Shown: one piece after another, positions 1-8,294 of the stretch | Numbering within the stretch: position 1 is the stretch's first letter | Layout of the letters: each line of letters starts with the position of its first letter | DNA from: Flavobacterium ovatum | GTDB lineage: Bacteria; Bacteroidota; Bacteroidia; Flavobacteriales; Flavobacteriaceae | Reading direction: 5' to 3' | Assembly (NCBI RefSeq): GCF_040703125.1 | Contig: NZ_CP160035.1 | Coordinates: forward strand, 1,612,001-1,676,000 | DNA length: 64,000 nt | Made by a program: the position numbers and the translations under genes | The notes under the pieces: model-generated | Databases searched by the model: none | What the model was told of the DNA's origin: nothing | What the model saw: only the letters and a program-made list of their open reading frames with translations

Positions 1-268
1 TGTCAATCGTATGCAAGACACCGTTTTCCTGTATTCCTTCACATAAACACAATGCAGAATAACCTGTATAAGTGCCTATTTCAAGAATATTCACAGGACG
101 GATTAATTTAGAAAGCATACTTAAAACCCGACCTTGAAAATGACCGCTAAGCATTCTTGGAAGTAAAATTTTTTGATAGGTTTCTTTATTTAGTGCCGCT
201 AGTAAAGCAGGTTCTTTTTCAGAATGTTGTTCGATATAATCTTCTAAATCTTGGGAGAGGAAATGCAT
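1..268 (-). CDS. SAM-dependent O-methyltransferase, N-terminal part
   Basis: The reverse strand reads open from an ATG at 268 to the window edge, giving the first 89 residues of a class I methyltransferase of the O-methyltransferase/TrmR type. The SAM-binding motif I is visible as ILEIGTYTGYSAL near residues 61-73. It is preceded by the helical N-terminal region with LPRMLSGHFQGRVL that is typical of the family. The C-terminal half, with the metal and substrate residues, lies outside the window, so the substrate cannot be named. It is divergent from rlmN. Confidence 0.85.
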   Translation of the reverse strand, partial: MHFLSQDLEDYIEQHSEKEPALLAALNKETYQKILLPRMLSGHFQGRVLSMLSKLIRPVNILEIGTYTGYSALCLCEGIQENGVLHTID

Positions 269-350
269 TGGTTTTGATTTTTTATCAATTTCGCCAAAGT
301 TATTAAATTATCAAAACAACAAATCGATAAATAGTCATTAAATTTGCACC

Positions 351-1394
351 ATGCAAATAGAGAAAAAAGACATACGAGCTTTAAGTAAAGAACAATTGCG
401 AGATTTTTTTGTTGCCAATGGCGATAAATCGTTTCGCGGTAATCAAGTCTATGAATGGTTGTGGAGCAAAGGAGCACATAGTTTTGATGATATGACTAAT
501 CTTGCCAAAGATACAAGAGCCATGTTAGAGTCAAATTATGTGATTAATCACATCAAAGTGGATACTATGCAAAGGTCTGAGGACGGGACAGTTAAAAATG
601 CCGTTCGTTTACATGATGGACTAGTAGTTGAATCTGTTTTGATTCCAACTAAAACAAGGACTACCGCTTGTGTTTCTAGTCAAGTGGGCTGTAGTTTAGA
701 TTGTAATTTTTGTGCAACTGCTCGTTTGAAAAGAATGCGTAATCTTGAACCGGCCGAGATTTATGATCAAGTTGTTGCCATAGATAGAGAAAGTAAATTA
801 TACTACAATCATCCGCTTTCTAATATTGTTTTTATGGGAATGGGTGAGCCTTTAATGAATTACAATAATGTAATGAAGGCGATTGAAATGATTACCTCTG
901 AGGAAGGTTTGGGGATGTCTCCGAAACGAATTATGGTTTCGACTTCTGGTATTCCTAAAATGATTAAAAAACTAGCTGATGATGATGTGAAATTTAAATT
1001 AGCAGTTTCCTTACACTCGGCTATTGATGAAATTAGAGCACGAATCATGCCTTTTAGTGCTAATTTTCCTTTAGCAGATTTAAGAGAATCGTTAGAGTAT
1101 TGGTATCGAAAAACAAAATCAAAAATTTCCTACGAGTATGTTGTTTGGAAAGGAATTAATGATAATCAGGAATCGGTAGATGCTTTGGTTAAATTTTGCA
1201 AATACGTTCCTTGTAAAGTGAACTTGATTGAGTATAATCCTATTGATGACGGTGAGTTTCAACAAGCATCTGAAGAAGCCACGAATGCATATATTAAAGG
1301 ATTACAAAATATAGGTATCGTTGTAAAAGTAAGGCGTAGTAGAGGAAAAGATATTGATGCCGCTTGTGGTCAACTGGCAAATAAAGAAGCTTAA
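351..1394 (+). CDS. rlmN: 23S rRNA/tRNA adenine-C2 methyltransferase RlmN
   Basis: Radical SAM enzyme that methylates C2 of A2503 in 23S rRNA and, in many bacteria, A37 of some tRNAs. The 347-residue length fits the family. The cluster motif CxxxCxxC is present as CSLDCNFC, the glycine-rich GMGEPL SAM motif follows, and the second catalytic cysteine is in DIDAACGQL near the C terminus. A TAAATTTG -7-like box at 339-346 sits only four bases before the ATG, so the mRNA may be leaderless or nearly so. A stem-loop terminator follows directly. Confidence 0.97.
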   Translation: MQIEKKDIRALSKEQLRDFFVANGDKSFRGNQVYEWLWSKGAHSFDDMTNLAKDTRAMLESNYVINHIKVDTMQRSEDGTVKNAVRLHDGLVVESVLIPTKTRTTACVSSQVGCSLDCNFCATARLKRMRNLEPAEIYDQVVAIDRESKLYYNHPLSNIVFMGMGEPLMNYNNVMKAIEMITSEEGLGMSPKRIMVSTSGIPKMIKKLADDDVKFKLAVSLHSAIDEIRARIMPFSANFPLADLRESLEYWYRKTKSKISYEYVVWKGINDNQESVDALVKFCKYVPCKVNLIEYNPIDDGEFQQASEEATNAYIKGLQNIGIVVKVRRSRGKDIDAACGQLANKEA

Positions 1395-1399
1395 AAATT

Positions 1400-1437
1400 A
1401 AAAATCCCTTTTACATAATTTTGTGAAAGGGATTTTT
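1400..1437. terminator. Bidirectional rho-independent terminator
   Basis: The arms AAAAATCCCTTT and AAAGGGATTTTT are complementary and flank a short loop, with A and T tracts on either side. It lies between the convergent ends of rlmN and the downstream lipoprotein gene and can serve both. Confidence 0.85.
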
Positions 1438-1458
1438 AACTTCAAACATTTTATGTTT

Positions 1459-2295
1459 TTATTGTAATGTAAAGGGAATCGTAATTCCTTTGATAGTGAA
1501 AGTAGCAAATTTGTCACAAGTGCCGTCTCCAAAATCAATTACTCCTTCATTACCATTTTTAACAATTGTGACGCTTCCTTTTACAGGAAATACTATTTTG
1601 CAGATCGCTTTAACGATTAATGCTGTAGTTACTGTATTGGTGATTTCAGCTCCGGTAGGAAGTGTCGTTGTAGTTTTTCCGGTAATAGAAAGGACGTTAT
1701 CTTCCCAGTCGAAAGGAGTAGTATATCCTTCAGTAAATTCTCTTGCGATAGTTCCTGTTCTAGAGTATTTTTGGCCGTTTGCAAAAGTGATGATCATGTC
1801 AACATTATGAGTACTTACAGGTTGTGCTGTGTTTAATTTTGTAAGAACTAAATTTTTATTACCTATTATAAGGTTACCGTTATGGTAGAAGTTTTCAAAA
1901 GCATATGATAAGGTTTTACTAGCTTCTGCAGTGCTTTTCGAAAAACTAACAGTAATTTTTCCTTTTACTACGTTTCCATTTTTCAGGGTACAATTACTAG
2001 TTCCAAAATCAATTACGCGTATATAGCTGTCTGTAGTTGTTGAAGTGCTTACTGAGGCGCAATCAGGCAAGTATTGTGGGCTTATTGAGCTAGGTTTTGT
2101 TGTTGTAGTTTGATGAGCAGCATATTGATTTTCAACCAGATTAGATACGTCTTCAATAGCGGCGTCAATTTTTGATTCATTAGTTAAGTCTTCTTGAGAT
2201 AAAGTCGTGTTGTCAGTTGTTTTGTCATTTGAATTACAACTAATACATAGCCCTAACACTAGGAAAGTAGCTAAAATTATTTTTTTTGTTTTCAT
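1459..2295 (-). CDS. Hypothetical lipoprotein (278 aa)
   Basis: I do not recognise the family. The first 20 residues form a lipoprotein signal peptide (basic MKTKK, hydrophobic ATFLVLGLCIS, then a cysteine followed by NSNDK). The mature part is threonine- and serine-rich. It contains two similar beta-rich stretches, each with an acid-glycine pattern (IDFGTSNCT and IDFGDGTC), suggesting an internal duplication. It is probably an outer-membrane or surface lipoprotein. It stands alone, convergent with rlmN and divergent from the prenyl synthase gene. Confidence 0.75.
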   Translation of the reverse strand: MKTKKIILATFLVLGLCISCNSNDKTTDNTTLSQEDLTNESKIDAAIEDVSNLVENQYAAHQTTTTKPSSISPQYLPDCASVSTSTTTDSYIRVIDFGTSNCTLKNGNVVKGKITVSFSKSTAEASKTLSYAFENFYHNGNLIIGNKNLVLTKLNTAQPVSTHNVDMIITFANGQKYSRTGTIAREFTEGYTTPFDWEDNVLSITGKTTTTLPTGAEITNTVTTALIVKAICKIVFPVKGSVTIVKNGNEGVIDFGDGTCDKFATFTIKGITIPFTLQ

Positions 2296-2469
2296 AGTAA
2301 TAGAAGGTTTTGTGTTGATTTTAAAGGTTTGATAGTTAATTAACTAAATGGTTTAATCATTGTGTAAATGAGCGCCAATATACGAAAAAAGGAATAAATA
2401 AAACAAGCCAAAATCAATGAAAGACGTTTAAGATGCTTTTTCATGATTTGACTAAAACGAATTATATAG

Positions 2470-2498
2470 TTGTTTTTTTATTAAAAATAGTATATTTG
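2470..2498 (+). promoter_or_regulatory. Bacteroidota-type promoter of the prenyl synthase gene
   Basis: A -33 TTG at 2470-2472 and a -7 TATATTTG (TAnnTTTG) at 2491-2498 are separated by 18 bases, matching the Bacteroidota primary-sigma consensus. The expected transcription start, about seven bases further on, falls at the ATG at 2507, so the leader would be extremely short. Confidence 0.65.
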
Positions 2499-2506
2499 AA
2501 ATCGAA

Positions 2507-3484
2507 ATGAATGTTACTTCCCAAATAAAACAACCCATCTTTGATGAGATGGAACTTTTTGAAAAAAAGTTCCACGAGTCTATGACTTCACAAGTGGCCT
2601 TACTTAATAGAATTACTTATTATATTGTAAATCGTAAAGGAAAACAAATGCGTCCGATGTTTGTTTTTTTATGTGCCAAGATGGTTTCAGAAGGAACAGT
2701 TAATGAACGAACGTATCGAGGAGCGAGTGTAATTGAGCTCATTCATACCGCAACTTTGGTTCATGATGATGTTGTGGATGATAGCAATCGCCGACGTGGT
2801 TTTTTTTCCATTAATGCGCTTTGGAAAAATAAAATTGCTGTTTTAGTTGGAGATTACTTACTCTCCAAAGGATTGTTGCTTTCTATCGATAATGGAGATT
2901 TTGATTTACTGAAAATTATTTCAGTAGCAGTACGTGAAATGAGCGAGGGTGAATTACTTCAAATAGAAAAAGCCCGCCGACTGGATATTACTGAGGCAGT
3001 CTATTATGAGATTATCCGAAAAAAGACAGCTACACTTATTGCTGCTTGTTGTGCCCTTGGAGCAAAATCAGTTATTGATGATGATTTTCAAGTAGAAAAC
3101 ATTCGGAAATTTGGAGAATTAATTGGAATGGCATTTCAAATCAAAGATGATTTGTTCGATTATTCTGAAGAAGCCATCGGGAAACCTACAGGTATTGATA
3201 TCAAAGAGCAAAAGATGACTTTACCACTGATTCATGTTTTAAACACGTGTACTTCTAAAGAGAAATCATGGCTCATTAATTCGATAAAAAACCACAATAA
3301 GGACAAAAAACGAGTTAAAGAAGTCATTGCATTTGTAAAAGATAATAATGGTTTAGATTATGCTGAAAAAAAAATGATTGCTTTTCAGCAAGAAGCCCTT
3401 TCCCTAATTGAAAATTACCCCAATTCTGAATATAAAAAATCATTAATTTTAATGGTTAATTATGTTATTGAAAGGAAAAAATAA
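2507..3484 (+). CDS. Trans-polyprenyl diphosphate synthase
   Basis: Class I prenyltransferase of 325 residues that condenses isopentenyl diphosphate onto an allylic primer. The first aspartate-rich motif reads HDDVVDD near residue 85 and the second KDDLFDY near residue 212. Conserved GKQMRP near residue 47 binds diphosphate. In menaquinone-using flavobacteria the likely role is side-chain synthesis for the quinone, but chain length cannot be fixed by eye. It is a single gene with its own promoter, followed by dnaG, which has a separate promoter. Confidence 0.93.
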   Translation: MNVTSQIKQPIFDEMELFEKKFHESMTSQVALLNRITYYIVNRKGKQMRPMFVFLCAKMVSEGTVNERTYRGASVIELIHTATLVHDDVVDDSNRRRGFFSINALWKNKIAVLVGDYLLSKGLLLSIDNGDFDLLKIISVAVREMSEGELLQIEKARRLDITEAVYYEIIRKKTATLIAACCALGAKSVIDDDFQVENIRKFGELIGMAFQIKDDLFDYSEEAIGKPTGIDIKEQKMTLPLIHVLNTCTSKEKSWLINSIKNHNKDKKRVKEVIAFVKDNNGLDYAEKKMIAFQQEALSLIENYPNSEYKKSLILMVNYVIERKK

Positions 3485-3576
3485 AGGCAATTACAGTGTT
3501 GAAAATCAAAAATAAATGAAAATCTAATAGCTATTGTTTTTTTAGATTTACATTGTAATTAGCGTTGAAATTGCAA

Positions 3577-3606
3577 TTGATTTTTGCAATTCATATTGTA
3601 TCTTTG
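3577..3606 (+). promoter_or_regulatory. Bacteroidota-type promoter of dnaG
   Basis: TTG at 3577-3579, 19 bases, then TATCTTTG at 3599-3606. Both elements and the spacing match the -33/-7 consensus. The expected start of transcription is near 3613, about 20 bases before the TTG start codon. Confidence 0.7.
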
Positions 3607-3635
3607 AACTTTTCCAACTTTGAATTCTTAAGAAA

Positions 3636-5606
3636 TTGATTTCTAAATCTACCATAGATACCGTATTTGAAACTGCTCGTGTTGAGGAAGTTATTGGCGA
3701 TTTTGTACAATTAAAACGTGCAGGAAGTAATTTTAAAGGCTTGAGTCCATTCTCTGATGAGCGCTCTCCGTCCTTTATGGTTTCACCCGCTAAGGGGATT
3801 TGGAAGGATTTTAGTTCTGGAAAAGGCGGAAATTCAGTTGCCTTCCTGATGGAACATGAACACTTTACTTATCCTGAGGCTATACGATATTTGGCCAAAA
3901 AATACAATATTGAAATAGAAGAAACAGAGCAAACGAATGAGGAAAAGGCAAATATGGATGCTCGTGAAAGTATGTATCTAGTTTCTGAATTTGCTAAAAA
4001 TTATTTTCATTCAACCTTATTAAAGTCAGAAGAAGGAAAATCCATAGGTTTATCTTATTTTAAAGAACGAGGTTTTACAAATGAAACGATTGAGAAATTT
4101 AGTTTAGGATATTCACCTGAAACTTGGGACGCCTTTACTAAAGAAGCCTTGGGGAAAGGATATCAGTTAGAATATCTTGAAAGTACAGGATTAACTATTC
4201 CTAGAGATGATAGACCTTTTGATCGATTCAAAGGACGTGTGATGTTTCCTATTCAAAGTATGTCTGGGAGAACCTTAGGTTTTGGTGGTCGAATTTTAAC
4301 CAATGATAAAAAGGCGGCCAAGTACCTTAACTCGCCTGAAAGTGATCTCTACCACAAGAGTAAAGTTTTGTATGGTATTTTTCAAGCCAAACAAGCGATT
4401 GCAAAACTAAATAATTGTTATTTGGTTGAAGGGTATACAGATGTAATTCAGTTCAATCAATCTGGAATTGAGAACGTGGTAGCTTCTTCTGGAACTGCTT
4501 TGACGCCAGATCAAATTAGGCTAGTTAATAGATTAACAAAAAATATTACAGTACTTTTTGATGGTGATGCAGCGGGACTACGTGCTTCTATTCGTGGAAT
4601 CGATTTAATTCTGGAAGAAGGAATGAATGTCAAAGTCTGTACTTTTCCAGATGGAGAAGATCCGGATAGTTTTGCTAAAAAAACTTCCTATGATGATTTA
4701 GTAGCTTATTTAGAAAATAATGCTAAGGATTTTATTCAGTTCAAAGCTTCGCTTTTGATGAATGAGGCAAAGAATGATCCGATTAAAAAAGCCGACTTGA
4801 TCCGAGATATGGTTCAAAGTATCTCTAAGATTCCAGATCGCATTCAGCGCGAAATTTACATACAGGAATGTTCCCGCATTATGGATATTTCAGAGCAAGT
4901 TTTGGTGAGTACTTTGGCTCAGTTAACTCAGAAAGATATTGCTGAAGTGGAGAAAAAAACTAAAAAAGAACAAAAGTCTTTTGAGGTTGTTAAAAATGAA
5001 AACCCAGAGTCATTAGAGAAAGTTGATGTGCTGTATCGATTAGAACGTAAAATTATTGAAATTTTATTGTTATATGGGAATAAAGAAGAAGAGTTTGAAG
5101 ACACATTTATGAAAGCCAATGAAGAAGGGGAAATTGTAAATGTGACGGAGAAAAAAAGACTTAAAGTTTTCTATAGAATTTATCTGAGTCTTCAAGAAGA
5201 TGAAGTAGAACTTGCAAATCCATTATTTAGAGGAGTTTTTAATGATTTAATTAATCATTATTTGCAAAACGAAAGCTTTAGTTTAGAACAATATTTGATG
5301 CATTTACCAGCTGAGTATGCGCAAGAAGTAACTGATATTTTAATGGAGGATGAGAAGCTAGTCATGCACAATTGGGAGGAACAAAATATTTTTCCGAAAT
5401 CAAAGAATGATACTATTGCTCAAAATGTTAACGAAACCATTTTAACACTGAGGTGGTATTTGGTAGGTGGTATTATAGAGGAATTAAAAAACTCCATATC
5501 ATCTGATGCAGATAATACGGAGTCTATTTCAATGATTATGGATTATAATACTCTTACTAATGCTTTTTCTAAAAAATTAGGAAGAGTAATGTCTCGTTTT
5601 AGTTAG
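3636..5606 (+). CDS. dnaG: DNA primase DnaG
   Basis: Synthesises RNA primers for replication forks. The 656 residues show an N-terminal CHC2-type fold (1-95), the catalytic core with TOPRIM (YLVEGYTD near 265 and LFDGDAAG near 305) and a C-terminal helicase-interaction region. The start is a TTG at 3636, fixed by the conserved MISKSTID N terminus and by the promoter just upstream. All four zinc ligands are replaced: the C-x2-H pair is S37/S40 and the C-x2-C pair is D58/S61, while the surrounding fold motifs (SPSF, SGKGG) are kept. The stop codon lies beside a decayed copy of the neighbouring regulator's 3' end. Confidence 0.96.
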   Translation: MISKSTIDTVFETARVEEVIGDFVQLKRAGSNFKGLSPFSDERSPSFMVSPAKGIWKDFSSGKGGNSVAFLMEHEHFTYPEAIRYLAKKYNIEIEETEQTNEEKANMDARESMYLVSEFAKNYFHSTLLKSEEGKSIGLSYFKERGFTNETIEKFSLGYSPETWDAFTKEALGKGYQLEYLESTGLTIPRDDRPFDRFKGRVMFPIQSMSGRTLGFGGRILTNDKKAAKYLNSPESDLYHKSKVLYGIFQAKQAIAKLNNCYLVEGYTDVIQFNQSGIENVVASSGTALTPDQIRLVNRLTKNITVLFDGDAAGLRASIRGIDLILEEGMNVKVCTFPDGEDPDSFAKKTSYDDLVAYLENNAKDFIQFKASLLMNEAKNDPIKKADLIRDMVQSISKIPDRIQREIYIQECSRIMDISEQVLVSTLAQLTQKDIAEVEKKTKKEQKSFEVVKNENPESLEKVDVLYRLERKIIEILLLYGNKEEEFEDTFMKANEEGEIVNVTEKKRLKVFYRIYLSLQEDEVELANPLFRGVFNDLINHYLQNESFSLEQYLMHLPAEYAQEVTDILMEDEKLVMHNWEEQNIFPKSKNDTIAQNVNETILTLRWYLVGGIIEELKNSISSDADNTESISMIMDYNTLTNAFSKKLGRVMSRFS

Positions 5607-5660
5607 ACAGTTTCTGTGTTTTTTTTAAACTAAATCCGCTAGATTAGTAACGTTCGGATT
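5603..5660 (-). pseudogene. Decayed 3' end of the LuxR-type regulator gene (second copy)
   Basis: Read on the reverse strand, this stretch encodes NVTNLADLV and then a stop, with AT-rich decayed sequence up to the stop triplet overlapping the dnaG stop. The intact regulator gene at 12734-13363 ends NVTNLVDLVEKAKKLEIV, and the nucleotide match is clear (for example agattagtaacgttc in both). Similarity fades beyond about 5690. With the dnaG remnant at 12551-12737 it shows that dnaG and the regulator were once directly adjacent, with overlapping stop codons. Confidence 0.8.
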
Positions 5661-5700
5661 TTAAAACCTTAATATTACATAGATATAGTATTGCGAGTTA

Positions 5701-6780
5701 TTAGATATACTTCTTGATAGGTAGTAAAATATTAATTTTAGTCCCTTCATTTTCTCGGGGTAAAATACTTATTATTCCATTCGATTTCTTTATGATAGAT
5801 TTACTTAGATAAAGTCCTAAGCCTAATCCTTTTTGTTCTTTTTCATCTCGATTAAACTGTACCGCGGCATCAATCATTTTTAGCTCATCTTCCTTGAATC
5901 CAACTCCGAAATCAAATATTCGTATTTCATAATAATCTGTATTATAAAGATTTCCGTCAATAGTTACTTTTTTGTTTTTTGGAGAGAATTTTAATGCATT
6001 GTCTAATAATTCAAATAAAATAAAATCTAGATTCTTTTTACTGATTTCTAATTCGGATGTTACAAATTTTGATACTACTCTTTTTTCTAGTCCTGTATAA
6101 TTCAGAGATAAATTTTTTATAACATTTTTGAAAGTACTTTTAACTTCTGAAAAGTCTCCATTTGCTACTTCAAATTGATTGTCTTTTATGTTCTCCATAA
6201 GAACGATTTTTTGCATGGTTCTATTCAAACGCTCACTAGATATTTTAATGGCTTCGTAAAAATTAGATGTTTCACTTTTTTTAAATTCATTAGGATATTT
6301 GATAAGTAAATCAATTGAGCCTATAATACTGTTTAAAGGAGTATTTATTTCATGTGAAAAATGGTTTTTATTACCAATGTATAGATTAGTTGTATTTTTA
6401 ATTTTTTTGAATTTGTCTATTTTTGTTTCTATTGTTTTCAACAAGTCACCTGTTTTAAAAGGTTTTGTTAAAAAGTCGTCAGCTCCATTAATTAAACATT
6501 TACGCATTAAATTGTTCTCATTTTTAGCGGTCAAAAATATAAAAGGTATACTACTTAATAGTTTGTCGTCATGAACGATTTTTTGGAAAGAATATCCATC
6601 CATTACAGGCATCATTATGTCGCATATAATTAGGTCGGGCGTCCAGTTTTCTAAAATATCAAGTCCAATTTGTCCGTTTATAGCAGTTCTTGTATCATAA
6701 TTTTTAAGAATTAGTAGCTCATTTATAGTTTCTCTAATATTTAACTCATCATCAATAATTAGTATTCTATTTTTATTCAT
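5701..6780 (-). CDS. Receiver-histidine kinase hybrid
   Basis: Two-component protein of 359 residues with an N-terminal receiver domain (1-125; acidic pair DD, phospho-acceptor D54, K106 in KPFK) followed by a HisKA domain (H143 in FSHEINTPLN) and a HATPase domain (N box NALKFS, G1 DFGVGF, G2 GLGLGLYLS). There is no transmembrane segment and no sensor domain, so it is cytoplasmic. Its kinase output is presumably controlled by phosphorylation of its own receiver. It is divergent from the receiver-AraC gene and lies in the inserted signalling block. The partner kinase is not certain. Confidence 0.9.
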   Translation of the reverse strand: MNKNRILIIDDELNIRETINELLILKNYDTRTAINGQIGLDILENWTPDLIICDIMMPVMDGYSFQKIVHDDKLLSSIPFIFLTAKNENNLMRKCLINGADDFLTKPFKTGDLLKTIETKIDKFKKIKNTTNLYIGNKNHFSHEINTPLNSIIGSIDLLIKYPNEFKKSETSNFYEAIKISSERLNRTMQKIVLMENIKDNQFEVANGDFSEVKSTFKNVIKNLSLNYTGLEKRVVSKFVTSELEISKKNLDFILFELLDNALKFSPKNKKVTIDGNLYNTDYYEIRIFDFGVGFKEDELKMIDAAVQFNRDEKEQKGLGLGLYLSKSIIKKSNGIISILPRENEGTKINILLPIKKYI

Positions 6781-7188
6781 AAGTGAAATATAAGATGAAT
6801 TTTGTATTAACTTTTTTTTAGTTTCTAATTGAATAGATCTTTTAATTTGTTTTGTATTAACTCACCCCATTTAGAAGTGGGTTATTGGTGTTTTGAATAA
6901 CATTTTATTTATAATTCCAGTGTATAATAGAGTTTTGAAATACCGGTTTAAATCTTTATTTTTTTAAAGAAGTATACATAAAATCAAAACTTTTTTTATT
7001 TTAGAATAACTAAATTATAGAATTATTTCCTTTTAAAGTTCTAGATAAAATTTCATCCATTATAAATATTTTTTGAGGAATTATTTGATGTCTTTTTGAA
7101 TATTGATTAAAAGTATTTTAATTGTATGTTTTAAGCTGAATAAGTATCATTGATTTAATATAATTTACTTCTAATTTAAAGTTTTTGT
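6781..7188. other. AT-rich divergent intergenic region
   Basis: About 400 bases with no coding potential between two divergent signalling genes. It must hold both promoters, but I see no convincing -33/-7 pair. A small imperfect hairpin (AACTCAC with GTGGGTT) lies near 6858-6885. Confidence 0.5.
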
Positions 7189-7203
7189 TTGTATTTTAGT
7201 TGT

Positions 7204-7959
7204 GTGAAAAATTCTAAAAAAAACATAGTTCTAATTGAAGATGATTATGCATTAGGTGAGTCAATTGTTGATTTACTGATTTTAAGTAATTTTAATGTGA
7301 AGTGGTTTAAAAATGGTTATGAAGCATTTGTGTATTTAGAAAGTGTTTTGCCGGATCTTATTATAAGTGACTTACTGATGCCTGTTATGGGAGGGGAAGC
7401 ATTGTTTTTAAAAATCAGAAATAATAATAATTTCAGTACTATTCCTTTCGTAATTATTACTGCTAGTAAAGATGATGAAACTAAATTTAGGCAACTAGAA
7501 AATGGGGTTAACGACTATATTATGAAGCCATTTAAAACACGAGAATTAATATTAAAAATCAATAATATTCTTAACTTAAAATCGCAAATTGAGAAAAAAA
7601 ATAGACCTGATCCTTTTTCAAAAGTTACAATAAAGTTATCTGAAAAAGATTTTCTATTATCGGTTAATATTATTTTGGCAAAAAACATAAAAGGTGAAAT
7701 TGATATTCAAGAATTATCAAATCGGCTTCATATAAGTAAATCTACTTTAGATAAAAAAATCAGAAAGCGTACTAATAAAAATATAAGTCAATATATTAGA
7801 GAATTCAAATTAGATTATGCTTTGAAATTAATTTCGTTAGGAGAAAGAAATGTTCAGTTTTTAGTTGATCAGTCTGGTTTTAATTCTTTGTCATATTTCT
7901 CAACCAGTTTTAAGAAATATGTAGGCTTGACTCCAAGAGATTATATCAAAACGATTTAA
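7204..7959 (+). CDS. Response regulator with AraC-type output domain
   Basis: A receiver domain (residues 1-120, acidic IEDD, phospho-acceptor D56 in ISDLLMP, K108 in KPFK) is joined to an AraC/XylS double helix-turn-helix at about 150-251 (ISKSTLDKKIRKRTNKNISQYI and the SYFSTSFKKYVGLTPRDY signature). I chose the GTG at 7204, which gives MKNSKKNIVLIEDD. A TTG at 7189 would add five residues. It is a cytoplasmic DNA-binding regulator, probably phosphorylated by one of the two kinases in this block. Its receiver resembles that of the divergent hybrid kinase, which suggests common origin. Confidence 0.9.
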   Translation: MKNSKKNIVLIEDDYALGESIVDLLILSNFNVKWFKNGYEAFVYLESVLPDLIISDLLMPVMGGEALFLKIRNNNNFSTIPFVIITASKDDETKFRQLENGVNDYIMKPFKTRELILKINNILNLKSQIEKKNRPDPFSKVTIKLSEKDFLLSVNIILAKNIKGEIDIQELSNRLHISKSTLDKKIRKRTNKNISQYIREFKLDYALKLISLGERNVQFLVDQSGFNSLSYFSTSFKKYVGLTPRDYIKTI

Positions 7960-8294
7960 ATTTTTTACTTAATGATTCTTATACGTTCTAAATGTTGAAT
8001 TATATATGGTGTCAATAATTATAATTTAACGAAATTAGATCATCCAGGGGGAGTTTTTGGGGCATTTGACATTACTTAAGATTTAGTTGAATAAATTATT
8101 CATGGTTTTTATTACCTCTTTCTCATTACTTTATTTATTTTATTAATGTAAACCTGCGGTTTTTTTTCAATTTAATTGACTTATGTTTTTTTAAGCCCCT
8201 TTTTGGCTTTAAATACTAGGAATCCATTTAAAGTAATTTCTAGTATTTAGTCCTCTAATGTGCAATTTATGATCTATAATTTATGTATTTTTTA
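7960..8294. other. Convergent intergenic region with two stem-loops
   Basis: No gene is visible. It separates the end of the AraC-type regulator from the end of the multi-PAS kinase. TTAAGCC/GGCTTTAA at about 8192-8212 and AAATACTAG/CTAGTATTT at 8211-8248 form adjacent stem-loops that may act as terminators for the two converging genes. Confidence 0.45.
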
